A DNA stretch of 64,000 bases from Candidatus Amulumruptor caecigallinarius (lineage in GTDB: Bacteria > Bacteroidota > Bacteroidia > Bacteroidales > Muribaculaceae): contig JAMPDP010000001.1 of NCBI GenBank assembly GCA_023665605.1, forward strand, positions 269,164 through 333,163. Reading direction: 5' to 3'. Below the pieces are notes generated by a model, which searched no databases, was not told the DNA's origin, and saw nothing but the letters and a program-made list of their open reading frames with translations. Below are positions 19,059-28,192 of the stretch, in pieces; within the stretch, counting starts at the first letter, position 1; every line of letters starts with the position of its first letter. A program made the position numbers and the translations under genes.

Positions 19059-19096
19059 CGTCGGCTCGCGAGTGATTCGCGGGCCGACGCATTTTT
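19059..19096 (+). terminator. Intrinsic terminator after tRNA-His
   Basis: A long stem, CGTCGGC followed by TCGCGA pairing with TTCGCGG followed by GCCGACG, is succeeded by CATTTTTA. Confidence 0.8.
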
Positions 19097-19147
19097 ACAT
19101 CACACCGCCCCACGCGCAGAAGCCACTTTGGCGACGCGATGGAATTA

Positions 19148-19274
19148 AGAGGTTGTTTAAAAACAAATGTGAACCGAGAGGTTGCGCATTTTTGAGCCAA
19201 TCTGCTTTCACCGAGGAGGGAATGTAGCGAGCTACAAGACCGACGAATGAAAGCGGAGTAGCCAAGAAGGCGCA
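19148..19274. repeat. Truncated copy of the foldback repeat
   Basis: It matches the left module of the element at 14707-14833 over 127 bases with only about three substitutions, then diverges sharply after GGCGCA. The TIR, both stem pairs and the apical TGTAGC-GA-GCTACA are retained, but the right module and right TIR are missing. It lies just after the tRNA-His terminator and ends about 75 bases before the stop of the NlpC/P60 gene. Confidence 0.7.
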
Positions 19275-19349
19275 GCTGACCGCCGCGCCTGTCACAAGCT
19301 GAACCAAAAGAAAGAGGAACCGCTGTCGAGTCGTCTCGCTCCTGATGCC

Positions 19350-20048
19350 TCAGAGGCGAGCGGAGGCGGAAACTTCAGTGCCGAGCATACGGCGAGCACC
19401 AATGAAGTGGCGCGAGTAGTAGCCGTTATCCGGGAATGACTGGTAAGTGACTCCGCGCCGTGTGGAGGCATGAATGAACTCGCAGGAGCCGTCGGCGGGA
19501 TCCACTGAAACCACCATTGCCACATGCCCCACATTACCCTTGCCGGAGGAGCGGGAGCTGAAGAAGAGCAGGTCGCCTGGCATGAGCTCGTCAAGCGCAA
19601 CGGTGCGACCCTGCGTATATTGCGAGCGTGAGGAGCGCTCCAAGGTCATGCCGAAGTGGCTGTACACCCACCCCATGAAGCCGGAGCAGTCAAACGCCGA
19701 GGGACCGGATGCGCCCAGGCGGTAACGCGTGCCAAGAAAGCGTGCGGCATAGTCCACAAGCTTGGTGGCGAGGGGGGAGTGCGCCATGTCGGCAGCAGAG
19801 TAGGTGGGATGAAGCGCGAAAGGCGACATGTCGCGGGCATTGAGCGCGGCACGCTGCAAGAAAGTGAGAGCTTCCTCCTCATCGTCACCGGCAGCGGGAG
19901 TCTCGTTGACGGTGACTGCCGGCTTGGCCGCAGGCTTAGCCTTGGCGGCAGTACGCTGCGGAGCCTTGCGTGATGAACGCTTGGCCTCGGCCGTGAAGGG
20001 GAGTGAAAATGTAAGGAGAGTAGCGAAAAGGATTGTTGTCAGCTTCAT
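19350..20048 (-). CDS. NlpC/P60 family cell-wall hydrolase
   Basis: Probable secreted peptidoglycan endopeptidase that cuts stem peptides. It has a signal peptide (MKLTTILFATLLTFSLPFTAEA), a Lys/Ala-rich linker, then a C-terminal NlpC/P60 domain. This domain contains the catalytic cysteine in SAFDCSGFMGWVY, the first histidine in GNVGHVAMVVSV and the second polar residue in CEFIHASTRRG. ATG at 20048 is preferred over the in-frame TTG three bases upstream. A -7 element lies 45 bases upstream. The C-terminal tail ends close to the truncated repeat copy. Confidence 0.92.
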   Translation of the reverse strand: MKLTTILFATLLTFSLPFTAEAKRSSRKAPQRTAAKAKPAAKPAVTVNETPAAGDDEEEALTFLQRAALNARDMSPFALHPTYSAADMAHSPLATKLVDYAARFLGTRYRLGASGPSAFDCSGFMGWVYSHFGMTLERSSRSQYTQGRTVALDELMPGDLLFFSSRSSGKGNVGHVAMVVSVDPADGSCEFIHASTRRGVTYQSFPDNGYYSRHFIGARRMLGTEVSASARL

Positions 20049-20092
20049 CAAGGGAGCACGTGAAGGGAGTGTGATGAGCTCCGTTCACGATT

Positions 20093-20101
20093 GCAAAGTT
20101 A
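20093..20101 (-). promoter_or_regulatory. -7 element for the NlpC/P60 gene
   Basis: TAACTTTGC on the minus strand, an exact TAnnTTTG match, 45 bases upstream of the ATG. Confidence 0.65.
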
Positions 20102-20464
20102 CCCATAAAGAGCCGCGCAGACAACGCACGACCGCACCAAGTGTTAAATATGATAAATTTTCACATTTCACCACGCATTAATACCATTATTCACATCTGT
20201 TAACAAGCACACCTCTAAAGCCAATCGTCTCGGCTCATCTTTACCTTGACCTCCAACATATTGAACATAAATCACGTCCGAGAGCAGAGACTGAAATTGA
20301 AATATCGCGTAAAAACACAAAGGGCCACCTCAATAGGCAGCCCCTTATGCTATGCAAAATTCAGATGTATTTGTTAAATATCCATCATAAAGATTACAAA
20401 ACTTTGCAATAATTAACCAAATATTTATGGTTAATTAGCTTCTATCAGAAAATTGTTGTCCCGC
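20102..20464. other. AT-rich intergenic region with hairpins
   Basis: This gene-free stretch of about 360 bases separates the lipoprotein gene from the NlpC/P60 promoter. It holds a probable terminator at 20311-20346 and a perfect 9-bp AT-rich inverted repeat at 20410-20437 (TAATTAACC, 10-base loop, GGTTAATTA). An AAACTTTGC sequence at 20399-20407 is one mismatch from a plus-strand -7 element. No coding frame is convincing. Confidence 0.5.
20311..20346 (-). terminator. Probable terminator after the lipoprotein gene
   Basis: On the minus strand an AAGGG/CCCTT-based stem with an imperfect inner helix is followed by TTTGTGTTTTT. It lies about 120 bases beyond the lipoprotein stop codon. Confidence 0.4.
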
Positions 20465-21001
20465 TCACGAACCAACCTTGGAGAAGTAGACCTTCTGCTC
20501 GGGGTTATTGAGTTCAAGACTCATCAGCGAACGTGCACGGTCTATCTCCACATCTTCCATCACGCCGTAACGTGACAGGTCGGCGCGGAACAGACGCTCC
20601 ACCTCGGGACGCCAGATGGCCACGGCAGCCGAATCCCCGGCCACGTCCACCTTGATGGATGCCATATCGTAAGAGATCACCAGATCATCCTGGTCATCCA
20701 CGTCTGTCTCCCAATGTCCCGTGGCCGATGCTGTGGCAGTGACAGCTGCAGTGCCGCCGGCGGGTGTGATGTCATAGCTGTTGGTGAAGGTCACCGGTCC
20801 CTCGCTCTTGCTCTGGTCTTTCTGGAACTCAATGGTGGTGAGAGATGTAGCCAAAGCAGCCTGCGGGAGACTCAGGGTTACATCCCCGGGGTTCTTGGCC
20901 TGCCACTTGCCGGCAATGTCGGGACCACTGCTGCATGCTGATAGCATAGTTGCCGCACACACAGCGGCAATGCCGGCGAGGGCTGATGTGAAACGTTTCA
21001 T
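20465..21001 (-). CDS. Predicted lipoprotein of unknown function
   Basis: A lipoprotein of about 178 residues with a basic N-terminus (MKRFTSALAGIAAVCAATM) and a lipobox LSAC followed by SSGPD, so it should be lipidated on the cysteine. The mature part has a GKWQAKNPGDVTLSL segment, two stretches of alternating polar and hydrophobic residues, and an acidic WETDVDDQDDLVISYDM. I do not recognise a named family; lipocalin-like or calycin-like beta structure is possible. An ATG two codons upstream (21007) is equally plausible. It follows the large TPR lipoprotein gene on the same strand. Confidence 0.75.
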   Translation of the reverse strand: MKRFTSALAGIAAVCAATMLSACSSGPDIAGKWQAKNPGDVTLSLPQAALATSLTTIEFQKDQSKSEGPVTFTNSYDITPAGGTAAVTATASATGHWETDVDDQDDLVISYDMASIKVDVAGDSAAVAIWRPEVERLFRADLSRYGVMEDVEIDRARSLMSLELNNPEQKVYFSKVGS

Positions 21002-21105
21002 AGTCATATCGTTTTGGAGGTCGCTTAGAGCAACCCATTATAATACTTACAATTAAATAACATCCACCCTCGCCGGGAGGTTCAGCACATCATCTCCTCA
21101 CCAAT

Positions 21106-24100
21106 CTACTCCTCCGCCCCCTCTGGGATGTCGGTTGACGGAGGTGCAACCGGCGTAAACAACGGCTTGTCCTCCGGCTGCGGCGCAGCCGGCGTAGTAA
21201 CGGGCTCTGTCGGCGTAGTCATGGGCTCAGCCGGTGACACAGGGCGACGCAACGTCGGGGAGAGCTCGGGAACAGGGATGTCATAGGGCTCCTCCTCGTC
21301 AGGCGTGACAGGAATGGGTGTCACCAACGGGGGCTCTTGCGGCGTACGCTGCGGGGCTGTTTCCGGCGAGCTCGGAGTGGGTTCCTCCGGCACGGTGCTT
21401 TCATCGGCCTCAGGATACATCTCGGCCGGCGATGGGTATTCGTCAGGCGGAAGCACGGCTTCGTGGGTGCGCAGGTCGGTCTCCTCTCCAATAGCTTGCA
21501 GATACTCCTCAAAGGAGCGTCCCTGCTTGAGAAGCAGATCGAAGTTAGCTTCGCTGATGGGGATGGCACGCACGCCGGGTGGCAGCGAGAAAGAACGGGA
21601 GAGGATAGTTCGGTAATGGTTGAGCTCACGTTCGTTGGCGAAGCCTTTCACCAACAGCACCCCGAGCTGTCCGAAGGTGAGCTGCTCCAGATCGAAGTCG
21701 CGCACCACGAAGGTGGCGAAGTTGTGGCGCGCCACGTCATAGAGCAAAGTCCGCGGGTTGACCTGCCCGAGGTCATAGATAAAGGCAAGCATCTGCGGTG
21801 CCGACGGATCGAGGGTTACTTTCAGCGGTTCGTCGGGATTGGGGAGAGTGGAGTCGCCGGGAGCAAGCAGGCGCGTGTCCCACACCATAGCACGCATATT
21901 GCTTGCTGTGTGGTGCAGCTTGCGACCCTGAGCGAGACCCTTCAGGTAGGCGGAGGCAATGGGAGTGATGTCGGTATCAGGATATTTCTGAAGCAGCTCC
22001 TTGAGCGTGGAAGCGAACAGGTCAGGCTTATCCTCGGTGACGTAGGTCAGAGCTTCCAGAAACATGAACTTGGGCATAATCTTGCTCAGCGGGTAGTCTC
22101 GCTGCATCAGTTCATAGTTGGCATGCACCTCAGCGTTGCGGTTGGCCATATAATCATTGAGAGTGGCTGCGTACAGCTCCTCCTGACGGGTGTCCATCTC
22201 CCGCAGACGTGCCAAGTAGTCCGGATTAGCCATGGCCTGACCCAGTGGGCTCTCGGGAAATTCGCTGACTATCCGCTGACGATACTTCTCGGCCTCAGCC
22301 ATGTCTCCCTGACGAACGTACATCAGGTAGAGGTTGTAATATACGTCCGGGCGATACACATTATCCGGATAACGCGACATCAACAGGTCAAACTCCGCGC
22401 GTGCGGCATCAAAGTCTTCGAGCTTGTCCTTTAGGATGAGACCCATGTTGTAGAGACCTTCCTGCACTATATCGTTGGCATTGACCTTTTCGGCATCGGT
22501 CTTGGGGATGTTCTTCAAGTAATACTCCGGCTCCTCGGGATTTTCCTCAGCGGCCATCAGGCGACGTTGTTCATCATCGTTGACACCCTCGGCACCGGAC
22601 GCTGCAATACTGTCAGTGGCAAGCTCGTCGCTATCGGCATCGGTCTCGAAGTCGCTCATTGAGAACTCCTGACGGTTGCGGCGGCGCCAGTTGTCTTCAA
22701 GCTTTCGTGAGCCCCAGAGCTTCTGGAACGCCTGCTTGCCGGAGGCCACGGCTGACCGATTGTAGAAATACCATGACTTGTCGGTGGATAACGACATCGG
22801 TGTGGCCACGTTATTGTCGGGCAACGGTTGGCGATTGGCCACCTGCTCGGCCATATACTCCTCGCGTTTGGCCTGTTCGGCCTCCTCCTCACGCTTGCGC
22901 TTGGCTTCGTCTGCCAGACGGCGGCATACTTCCATCTGCTCATCGGCGCTCATGGCAGCGAGGGTAAGCAGTGAGTCCTGAAGGTGTACATTCTGGGCGT
23001 AGACGGCAAGCTCGTCAAGCACGTCGCTGCGGCGGCGTATACTGTCCAGACCCGGGTAGTCGTCGGGGAGCTGCGGCACAGCTTCGCTGTAGCATGGCTG
23101 CGCCAGGTCGTAGCGCTGTTGGGTGAAGTATATGCGACCCAGAGCGAGTGAGGCCAGAGCCTTGTCATAGCCGCCACGGGTGGATTCGCGGATGGCTGAC
23201 GAGTAGGCATCAATGGCCTCGGCGGTGTCGCGCCGACTCATATACAGATTGCCGATGGCGTAATACACCTGGTCAAGGTACTCCTTGTTGCGGTCATAGC
23301 GGGTCATGCGGCGCAGAGCCTTGACCTCGGGTTCGATGTCTGTGCCTTCATACACTTCGCTCTGGCGGATGCGGGCGTTGAACTTGGTGCGGTAGTCGGC
23401 CGCCGATGATGTGCCGGCGCGGTGAAATGCCTTGTACGCGTCCCCTTTGCGCCCCAGCTCCGAGAGCACCTGCCCCAAGAGGAAATTGACACGCATCTTC
23501 TGCGAGCCGGAGGTGTAGTGCAGCAGGGCTTCGAGTTCGGGCACTGCCTCCTCATAGCGGTGCTGACGAACGTAGAGGTCGGCGCGGTCAAAGTGATAGA
23601 GACCTTTGAGAGTGTTGTTGGTAAGCTCGTCCGGCTTGATGCGGTTTATCACCCCCTCGGCCTCATAGAGCCACCCTTCTGCCAGATAACAGCGCGCCTC
23701 CCAGAGCTGCGCCTCCGTAACAGTGCCCGTCAGCCATCGGAAGTGCTTGCTGATATACAGAAATGTGGCTGCCGCGCCTGAGAAGTCGCCGTTGAAATAC
23801 TGGCTCCGGCCCATCATCATCCACGCATTGTGCAGGAAGGGATTATACTCTGAGCGGCGCATCCATTCTTTGTAATTCTGATCATACTGCTTGCCGGGCT
23901 GCTTGCGCGGCTTCTTCTTGATGGAGCGGAGCTGAATGGCCTTCTGGGCCTTCTCGATGGAACGGTCAAAGTTGCCCGACGGCTGCGGAGCCTTGGGGTC
24001 GGCCTTAGCCTCTACGGGGTGCAGGTAGAGGCGCTTGGAGTAATCATCCTGATAGGTGGCCTCAAGCTGCTTTATGGTCTCTTTGAAATGCTCGTCACCG

Positions 24101-24246
24101 TTGTAGTATATGTTATAGCGGGTGATAAGCGCCTGATACTTGCGGGTGGCGGCATTGTTGCGCCTCGGCGAGCATGAAGCCAGAGCCACCACTGCCACGA
24201 TGGCGAGGAGGAATATGGCGACGTGTGTCTTGCTGAGGCGCATCAT
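21106..24246 (-). CDS. SprE/PorW-like TPR lipoprotein
   Basis: Large (about 1,046 residues) outer-envelope lipoprotein with lipobox ALASC and the start SPRRNNAATRKYQALITRYN, which resembles the N-terminus of SprE/PorW proteins of the type IX secretion and gliding machinery. Tetratricopeptide-like helical repeats run through most of the protein (for example FNGDFSGAAATFLYIS, VRQHRYEEAVPELEALL, YFTQQRYDLAQPCYSEA). The last 140 residues are Pro/Thr/Glu-rich. The ATG at 24246 is favoured over an in-frame TTG at 24255. Whether this strain has a complete type IX system cannot be judged from this window, so a general envelope role remains possible. Confidence 0.78.
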   Translation of the reverse strand: MMRLSKTHVAIFLLAIVAVVALASCSPRRNNAATRKYQALITRYNIYYNGDEHFKETIKQLEATYQDDYSKRLYLHPVEAKADPKAPQPSGNFDRSIEKAQKAIQLRSIKKKPRKQPGKQYDQNYKEWMRRSEYNPFLHNAWMMMGRSQYFNGDFSGAAATFLYISKHFRWLTGTVTEAQLWEARCYLAEGWLYEAEGVINRIKPDELTNNTLKGLYHFDRADLYVRQHRYEEAVPELEALLHYTSGSQKMRVNFLLGQVLSELGRKGDAYKAFHRAGTSSAADYRTKFNARIRQSEVYEGTDIEPEVKALRRMTRYDRNKEYLDQVYYAIGNLYMSRRDTAEAIDAYSSAIRESTRGGYDKALASLALGRIYFTQQRYDLAQPCYSEAVPQLPDDYPGLDSIRRRSDVLDELAVYAQNVHLQDSLLTLAAMSADEQMEVCRRLADEAKRKREEEAEQAKREEYMAEQVANRQPLPDNNVATPMSLSTDKSWYFYNRSAVASGKQAFQKLWGSRKLEDNWRRRNRQEFSMSDFETDADSDELATDSIAASGAEGVNDDEQRRLMAAEENPEEPEYYLKNIPKTDAEKVNANDIVQEGLYNMGLILKDKLEDFDAARAEFDLLMSRYPDNVYRPDVYYNLYLMYVRQGDMAEAEKYRQRIVSEFPESPLGQAMANPDYLARLREMDTRQEELYAATLNDYMANRNAEVHANYELMQRDYPLSKIMPKFMFLEALTYVTEDKPDLFASTLKELLQKYPDTDITPIASAYLKGLAQGRKLHHTASNMRAMVWDTRLLAPGDSTLPNPDEPLKVTLDPSAPQMLAFIYDLGQVNPRTLLYDVARHNFATFVVRDFDLEQLTFGQLGVLLVKGFANERELNHYRTILSRSFSLPPGVRAIPISEANFDLLLKQGRSFEEYLQAIGEETDLRTHEAVLPPDEYPSPAEMYPEADESTVPEEPTPSSPETAPQRTPQEPPLVTPIPVTPDEEEPYDIPVPELSPTLRRPVSPAEPMTTPTEPVTTPAAPQPEDKPLFTPVAPPSTDIPEGAEE

Positions 24247-24283
24247 CAGGTTCAATCAGTATAAATCAGGCCTATCCGGGAGG

Positions 24284-26191
24284 TCAGCTGAGGCTGTCCA
24301 GTTGAGCGAGCCACAAGCGCGAGGAGGCGTCGGAGGGCATACGCCAGTCGCCGCGCGGCGACAGGCACACACTGCCCACCTTGGGGCCGTCAGGCAGGCA
24401 GCTCCTTTTGAACTGCTGGGCGAAGAACCGGCGGTAGAAGGTCTTGAGCCACTTGAGTATAACTTCGCGCGAGAACCGCCCGTCAAAGGCTATGACGGCC
24501 AACCGAAGCACGCGGCGAGGCTCAGTGCCGAAGCGCAACATATGATAGAGGAAGAAGTCATGCAGCTCATACGGCCCGACGAGGTCTTCGGTGACCTGTG
24601 CTATCTGTCCGTCGGCCGTGGCGGGAAGGAGCTCCGGTGAGATGGGGGTGGAGAGCACGTCAAGGAGGGCTTCGCGAACACGGCTGTCGGTGGTGATGTC
24701 GGCTTCGTGGCGTACAAGACGGCTTACAAGGGTCTTCGGGACTCCGGCGTTCACGCCATACATGCTCATGTGGTCGCCATTGTACGTAGCCCAACCGAGT
24801 GCGAGCTCGGAGAGGTCGCCCGTGCCGAGCACTATCGCGCCGGCCTGATTGGCGATGTCCATGAGTATCTGCGTGCGCTCGCGGGCCTGGGAGTTCTCAT
24901 AGGTCACATCATGCACCTCCGGGTCATGGCCGATGTCGGCAAAGTGCTGCTCCACGGCTTTGACAATGCTCACCTCGCGGATGCTGACGCCCAATCGTTC
25001 CATCAGCGTCAGGGCGTTGCGGTGAGTGCGACCGGTGGTGCCGAAGCCGGGCATAGTCACACCGATAATCCCCTTACGGTCAAGGCCGAGGCGGTCAAAG
25101 GCGCGGACGGCCACAAGCAGAGCAAGTGTGGAGTCCAGGCCACCGCTGATGCCTACCACGAGCGAGCGCCCCTTGATGAAGTCGAGGCGGCGTGCCAGAC
25201 CGGCAGTCTGTATGCTCAGAATATCCTCACAACGCTCTCGCCCCTTGGCATCATCCGGTGGGAGGAACGGCAAGGGGTTGACAGAGCGAAGAAGGGTTTT
25301 GCGGGATTCCGTCGATGCGGGAGCGAGAAAAATCTCTGATGTAGACGGTGCGGTGTTGCCACCAAGCTCTCGGGCGCGGGTGTCACCGAATGTGGTGTTG
25401 TGGAGCCGGTCATGGCGCAGCGCGGCGATGTCTATGTCAGCCACAGTGATGCGGGAGTCAGAGTCCCAGCGGGGCTTCTCGGCCAGGATGCGCCCGTTCT
25501 CAGCTATGATGCCTTTGCCGTCAAACACCAGGTCGGTACTCGACTCGCCAAACCCCGCGCCGGCATATACATAGCCGCAGATGCAACGCGATGACTGCCC
25601 GCTCACAAGGTCACGCAAGTAGGCGTATTTCCCTATCACATCATCGCTGGCAGAGGGATTGAATATTACCTCGGCTCCGGCCAGGGCGAGACGCGATGAC
25701 GGGGGCACCGGAGCCCAGAGGTCTTCGCAGATTTCCACGCCCACCTTCACGCCGGCCACTTCCACTACACGCGCCATGTAGCCCGCAGGCGCGGGATGCC
25801 ACCAGCGACGCTCATAGAACTCATTGTAGTTTGGCACATATGTTTTGAGGGTCTCGATGCGTTTTCCGTCAGGCCCGATGATAGCGGCCACATTGACCAG
25901 CCCTCCCTCCATACGCTTAGGGTAGCCCACTATGATGGCGAGCGTCCGCAGCCGCTTCACTTCTTCCTGCAGGCGATCCACGGCCTCAGCAGCGGCGGCA
26001 AGCAGGGTGTCGGTATGGAACAGGTCTCCGCACGTATAACCCGTGATGCACATCTCGGGAAAAAGAGCTATCTCCACGCCTATCTGCTCCAGGCGGGGAA
26101 GCAAGGCGAGGATGGCCTCGACATTATGGTCTACATCAGCAGGCTGCACCGGTGGGGTGACAGCCGCTACGCGCAAATATCCGTCATGCAT
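24284..26191 (-). CDS. nadE: Glutamine-dependent NAD+ synthetase
   Basis: Last step of NAD synthesis, amidating nicotinate adenine dinucleotide with ammonia from glutamine. The N-terminal nitrilase-type amidase domain has its Glu (ALFPEMCITGYTCGD), Lys (LKTYVPNYNEFYERRWW) and Cys (VGVEICEDLWAP). The C-terminal synthetase domain has the pyrophosphate loop GISGGLDSTLALLV and GTGDLSELALGWATYNGDHM. The length of 635 residues fits the two-domain form. An 8-bp inverted repeat lies 50-80 bases upstream. It follows the glycosyltransferase gene on the same strand. Confidence 0.97.
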   Translation of the reverse strand: MHDGYLRVAAVTPPVQPADVDHNVEAILALLPRLEQIGVEIALFPEMCITGYTCGDLFHTDTLLAAAAEAVDRLQEEVKRLRTLAIIVGYPKRMEGGLVNVAAIIGPDGKRIETLKTYVPNYNEFYERRWWHPAPAGYMARVVEVAGVKVGVEICEDLWAPVPPSSRLALAGAEVIFNPSASDDVIGKYAYLRDLVSGQSSRCICGYVYAGAGFGESSTDLVFDGKGIIAENGRILAEKPRWDSDSRITVADIDIAALRHDRLHNTTFGDTRARELGGNTAPSTSEIFLAPASTESRKTLLRSVNPLPFLPPDDAKGRERCEDILSIQTAGLARRLDFIKGRSLVVGISGGLDSTLALLVAVRAFDRLGLDRKGIIGVTMPGFGTTGRTHRNALTLMERLGVSIREVSIVKAVEQHFADIGHDPEVHDVTYENSQARERTQILMDIANQAGAIVLGTGDLSELALGWATYNGDHMSMYGVNAGVPKTLVSRLVRHEADITTDSRVREALLDVLSTPISPELLPATADGQIAQVTEDLVGPYELHDFFLYHMLRFGTEPRRVLRLAVIAFDGRFSREVILKWLKTFYRRFFAQQFKRSCLPDGPKVGSVCLSPRGDWRMPSDASSRLWLAQLDSLS

Positions 26192-26241
26192 GGCAGTGAG
26201 CTGGTGATGTTAGTGTGACAGGGAAATATGTGTTTACAATA

Positions 26242-26271
26242 TACTTATAACACACACTCCATATATAAGTA
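26242..26271. repeat. Inverted repeat upstream of nadE
   Basis: TACTTATA (26242-26249) and TATAAGTA (26264-26271) flank 14 bases. The site lies between the glycosyltransferase stop and nadE and may be an operator or an AT-rich hairpin. Confidence 0.4.
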
Positions 26272-26297
26272 ACGCGACGGAGGGAGAAAATAATGTG

Positions 26298-27329
26298 TCA
26301 GAAGGAGGATTTGCCTGCCGTGATGGCTGAAAAAGTGCGGTGCCGACGCAGATAGTACTGTGCGAGCAGGCTTATGCGGGGGCCGGTGCTTTGCTTCAGG
26401 AGGTTCGCGGAGGGTGAGGGGATGTCGGCGTAATGCTCGCGCACCATGCGGCGGTAGTCGCGGTGGGCACCGATGATGGCGGAAGCATTGCGCCACTTCA
26501 ACGTCACCACAAACATACCCCAGGCAAGAGTGTCGAGCAGCCGGCGACGCAACAGTGCCTTCCGGCGCACTTTATTGGGGAGGTTCTTGTGGAGCATCAG
26601 CAGCGAGTTGCGGAAGTTGAGGTAAGTCTTGCGCGGAGAGTCCGCAGGCAGCGATCCTCCACCCAGGTGCCACACACGGCTCTCTGGCACCACGGCGATG
26701 TCATCGCCCGCCAGACGCAGCCTCCAGCACAGGTCTATCTCCTCCATATGGGCAAAGAAGAGCGGGTCGAGTCCCCCGGCAGCGAGGTAACGCTCGGTGC
26801 GAACCATCAGGCAGGCTCCTGTTGCCCAGTCCACAAGGCGGGCATCGTCATATTGGCCAAAGTCGGTCTCCACATGCCCCATTACGCGCCCGCGACAGTA
26901 GGGATAGCCGTCGCGGTCCAGGAAGCCGCCGGAGGCACCCGCGTACTCGAAGCGGAACGGCTCGTTGAGGCTCAGCACCTTGGGTTGCACAGCGGCGGTG
27001 GCGGGGTGGGTCTCCATGTAGCGGTAGAGGGGCGTCAGCCAGTCATCTTTAACCTCCACATCGCTGTTGAGGAGCACCGTGTAGCAGCGTCCGGTGCGGC
27101 GGATGGCCTCATTGTACCCTTCGGCATAACCCAAGTTAGTGGGAAAACTTATCACCTGCACTTGTGGGAACTCCTCTGCGAGGAGCCGCAGGGAGTCGTC
27201 AGTGGAGCCGTTGTCGGCCACTATGATGTCGGCAATGCCGGCTGGTGTGTTGGCAATGACGGACGGCAGATAAGAGCGCAGCAGCTTAGCGCCGTTCCAG
27301 TTGAGTATTATGACCGCTACTGGTTTCAT
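26298..27329 (-). CDS. Family 2 glycosyltransferase
   Basis: GT-A fold glycosyltransferase, probably adding a sugar to a cell-surface glycan. The N-terminus MKPVAVIILNWNGAKLL is followed by IIVADNGSTDDS, VLLNSDVEVKDDWL (the DxD-like metal site is SDV) and FAHMEEIDLCWRLRLAGDDI, the ED-type catalytic region of this family. Its ATG overlaps the stop of the upstream acyltransferase gene (ATGA), which fixes the start at 27329 and indicates translational coupling. The donor and acceptor are unknown; the coupling to a lipid A-type acyltransferase suggests an envelope lipid or LPS role. Confidence 0.9.
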   Translation of the reverse strand: MKPVAVIILNWNGAKLLRSYLPSVIANTPAGIADIIVADNGSTDDSLRLLAEEFPQVQVISFPTNLGYAEGYNEAIRRTGRCYTVLLNSDVEVKDDWLTPLYRYMETHPATAAVQPKVLSLNEPFRFEYAGASGGFLDRDGYPYCRGRVMGHVETDFGQYDDARLVDWATGACLMVRTERYLAAGGLDPLFFAHMEEIDLCWRLRLAGDDIAVVPESRVWHLGGGSLPADSPRKTYLNFRNSLLMLHKNLPNKVRRKALLRRRLLDTLAWGMFVVTLKWRNASAIIGAHRDYRRMVREHYADIPSPSANLLKQSTGPRISLLAQYYLRRHRTFSAITAGKSSF

Positions 27330-28192
27330 GGTTGAACGTCTGTGGTTTGCGGGAGGGTGACGGGATGCTTCCAGCGGTTGTGGCTCCAAAGCCACCCGGC
27401 GGGGTCGGCGACGATGTTCTCTTCCAGAAGCCGTACATACTTCTCAGTGAGCTCGCCGGGTGCAAGGGTGGAGGCATCGTCGGCCATGGGCACTATGCTC
27501 ACGCGGTAATGGCCGCGGCGCTCGCGAAGCATCCGCATATACACCACCGGGGCTTTGAGCTTGCGGGCAAGGTGCTCGGTGCCGCTTATCATCAGTGTGG
27601 GCCGGTGGAGGAAAGTGGTGAGGTGGCCGGGGTCGGAATGGCTTGGTTTCTGGTCACTCATAAAGCCCGTCATGGAAGGGCGTCCGGTAGCGCGCAGGCG
27701 CAGCAGGTCGCGGATCACATTGTTCTTCTTGAAGCTGAGCGAGCCGAAGCGGGAGCGGAGCTTAAGGAAGAAGTGATCAGCGCGGGCGTTGCGCAACGGG
27801 CGGTACACCTGGGCAAACACGGGGCTGTTTTCGGCATGGCTCCAGAGGGTAATGGAGGGTGCCCACTCCCAGTTGCCGGTGTGAGCGAAGTAAGCTATGA
27901 GGGTTTTGCCTTGGCGCAGATACTCATCGACGAGCTCCACGTTCTCGTAAATCACGCGCCGCTTCATCTCCTTGTCACTGATGCTCAACAGTTTTATCGA
28001 CTCCACAAAGTTGTCGGCGAAGCGGCGATAGAACTCGCGGCTGATTTTGCGGATTTCCGCGGGCGACTTTTCGGGGAATGACCGCTCCAGATTGGTACGG
28101 ACCACACGACGGCGATAACGCACTATGTGATAAAGGATGGGTGCCAGCAGGTCTGACACCCTGTAAAGCGCCCACATCGGGAGCCAGGTCAT
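27326..28192 (-). CDS. LpxL/HtrB-type lipid A acyltransferase
   Basis: Membrane-associated acyltransferase that adds a secondary acyl chain to lipid A or a related lipid. The protein begins MTWLPMWALYRVSDLLAPIL, an N-terminal hydrophobic anchor, and has the catalytic HX4D/E motif as HTGNWEW, then GFMSDQKPS and a C-terminal DPAGWLWSHNRWKH typical of the family. The ATG at 28192 overlaps the mtaB stop (ATGA). With mtaB upstream and the glycosyltransferase downstream it forms a tightly coupled trio. The acyl specificity cannot be read from sequence. Confidence 0.92.
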   Translation of the reverse strand: MTWLPMWALYRVSDLLAPILYHIVRYRRRVVRTNLERSFPEKSPAEIRKISREFYRRFADNFVESIKLLSISDKEMKRRVIYENVELVDEYLRQGKTLIAYFAHTGNWEWAPSITLWSHAENSPVFAQVYRPLRNARADHFFLKLRSRFGSLSFKKNNVIRDLLRLRATGRPSMTGFMSDQKPSHSDPGHLTTFLHRPTLMISGTEHLARKLKAPVVYMRMLRERRGHYRVSIVPMADDASTLAPGELTEKYVRLLEENIVADPAGWLWSHNRWKHPVTLPQTTDVQP

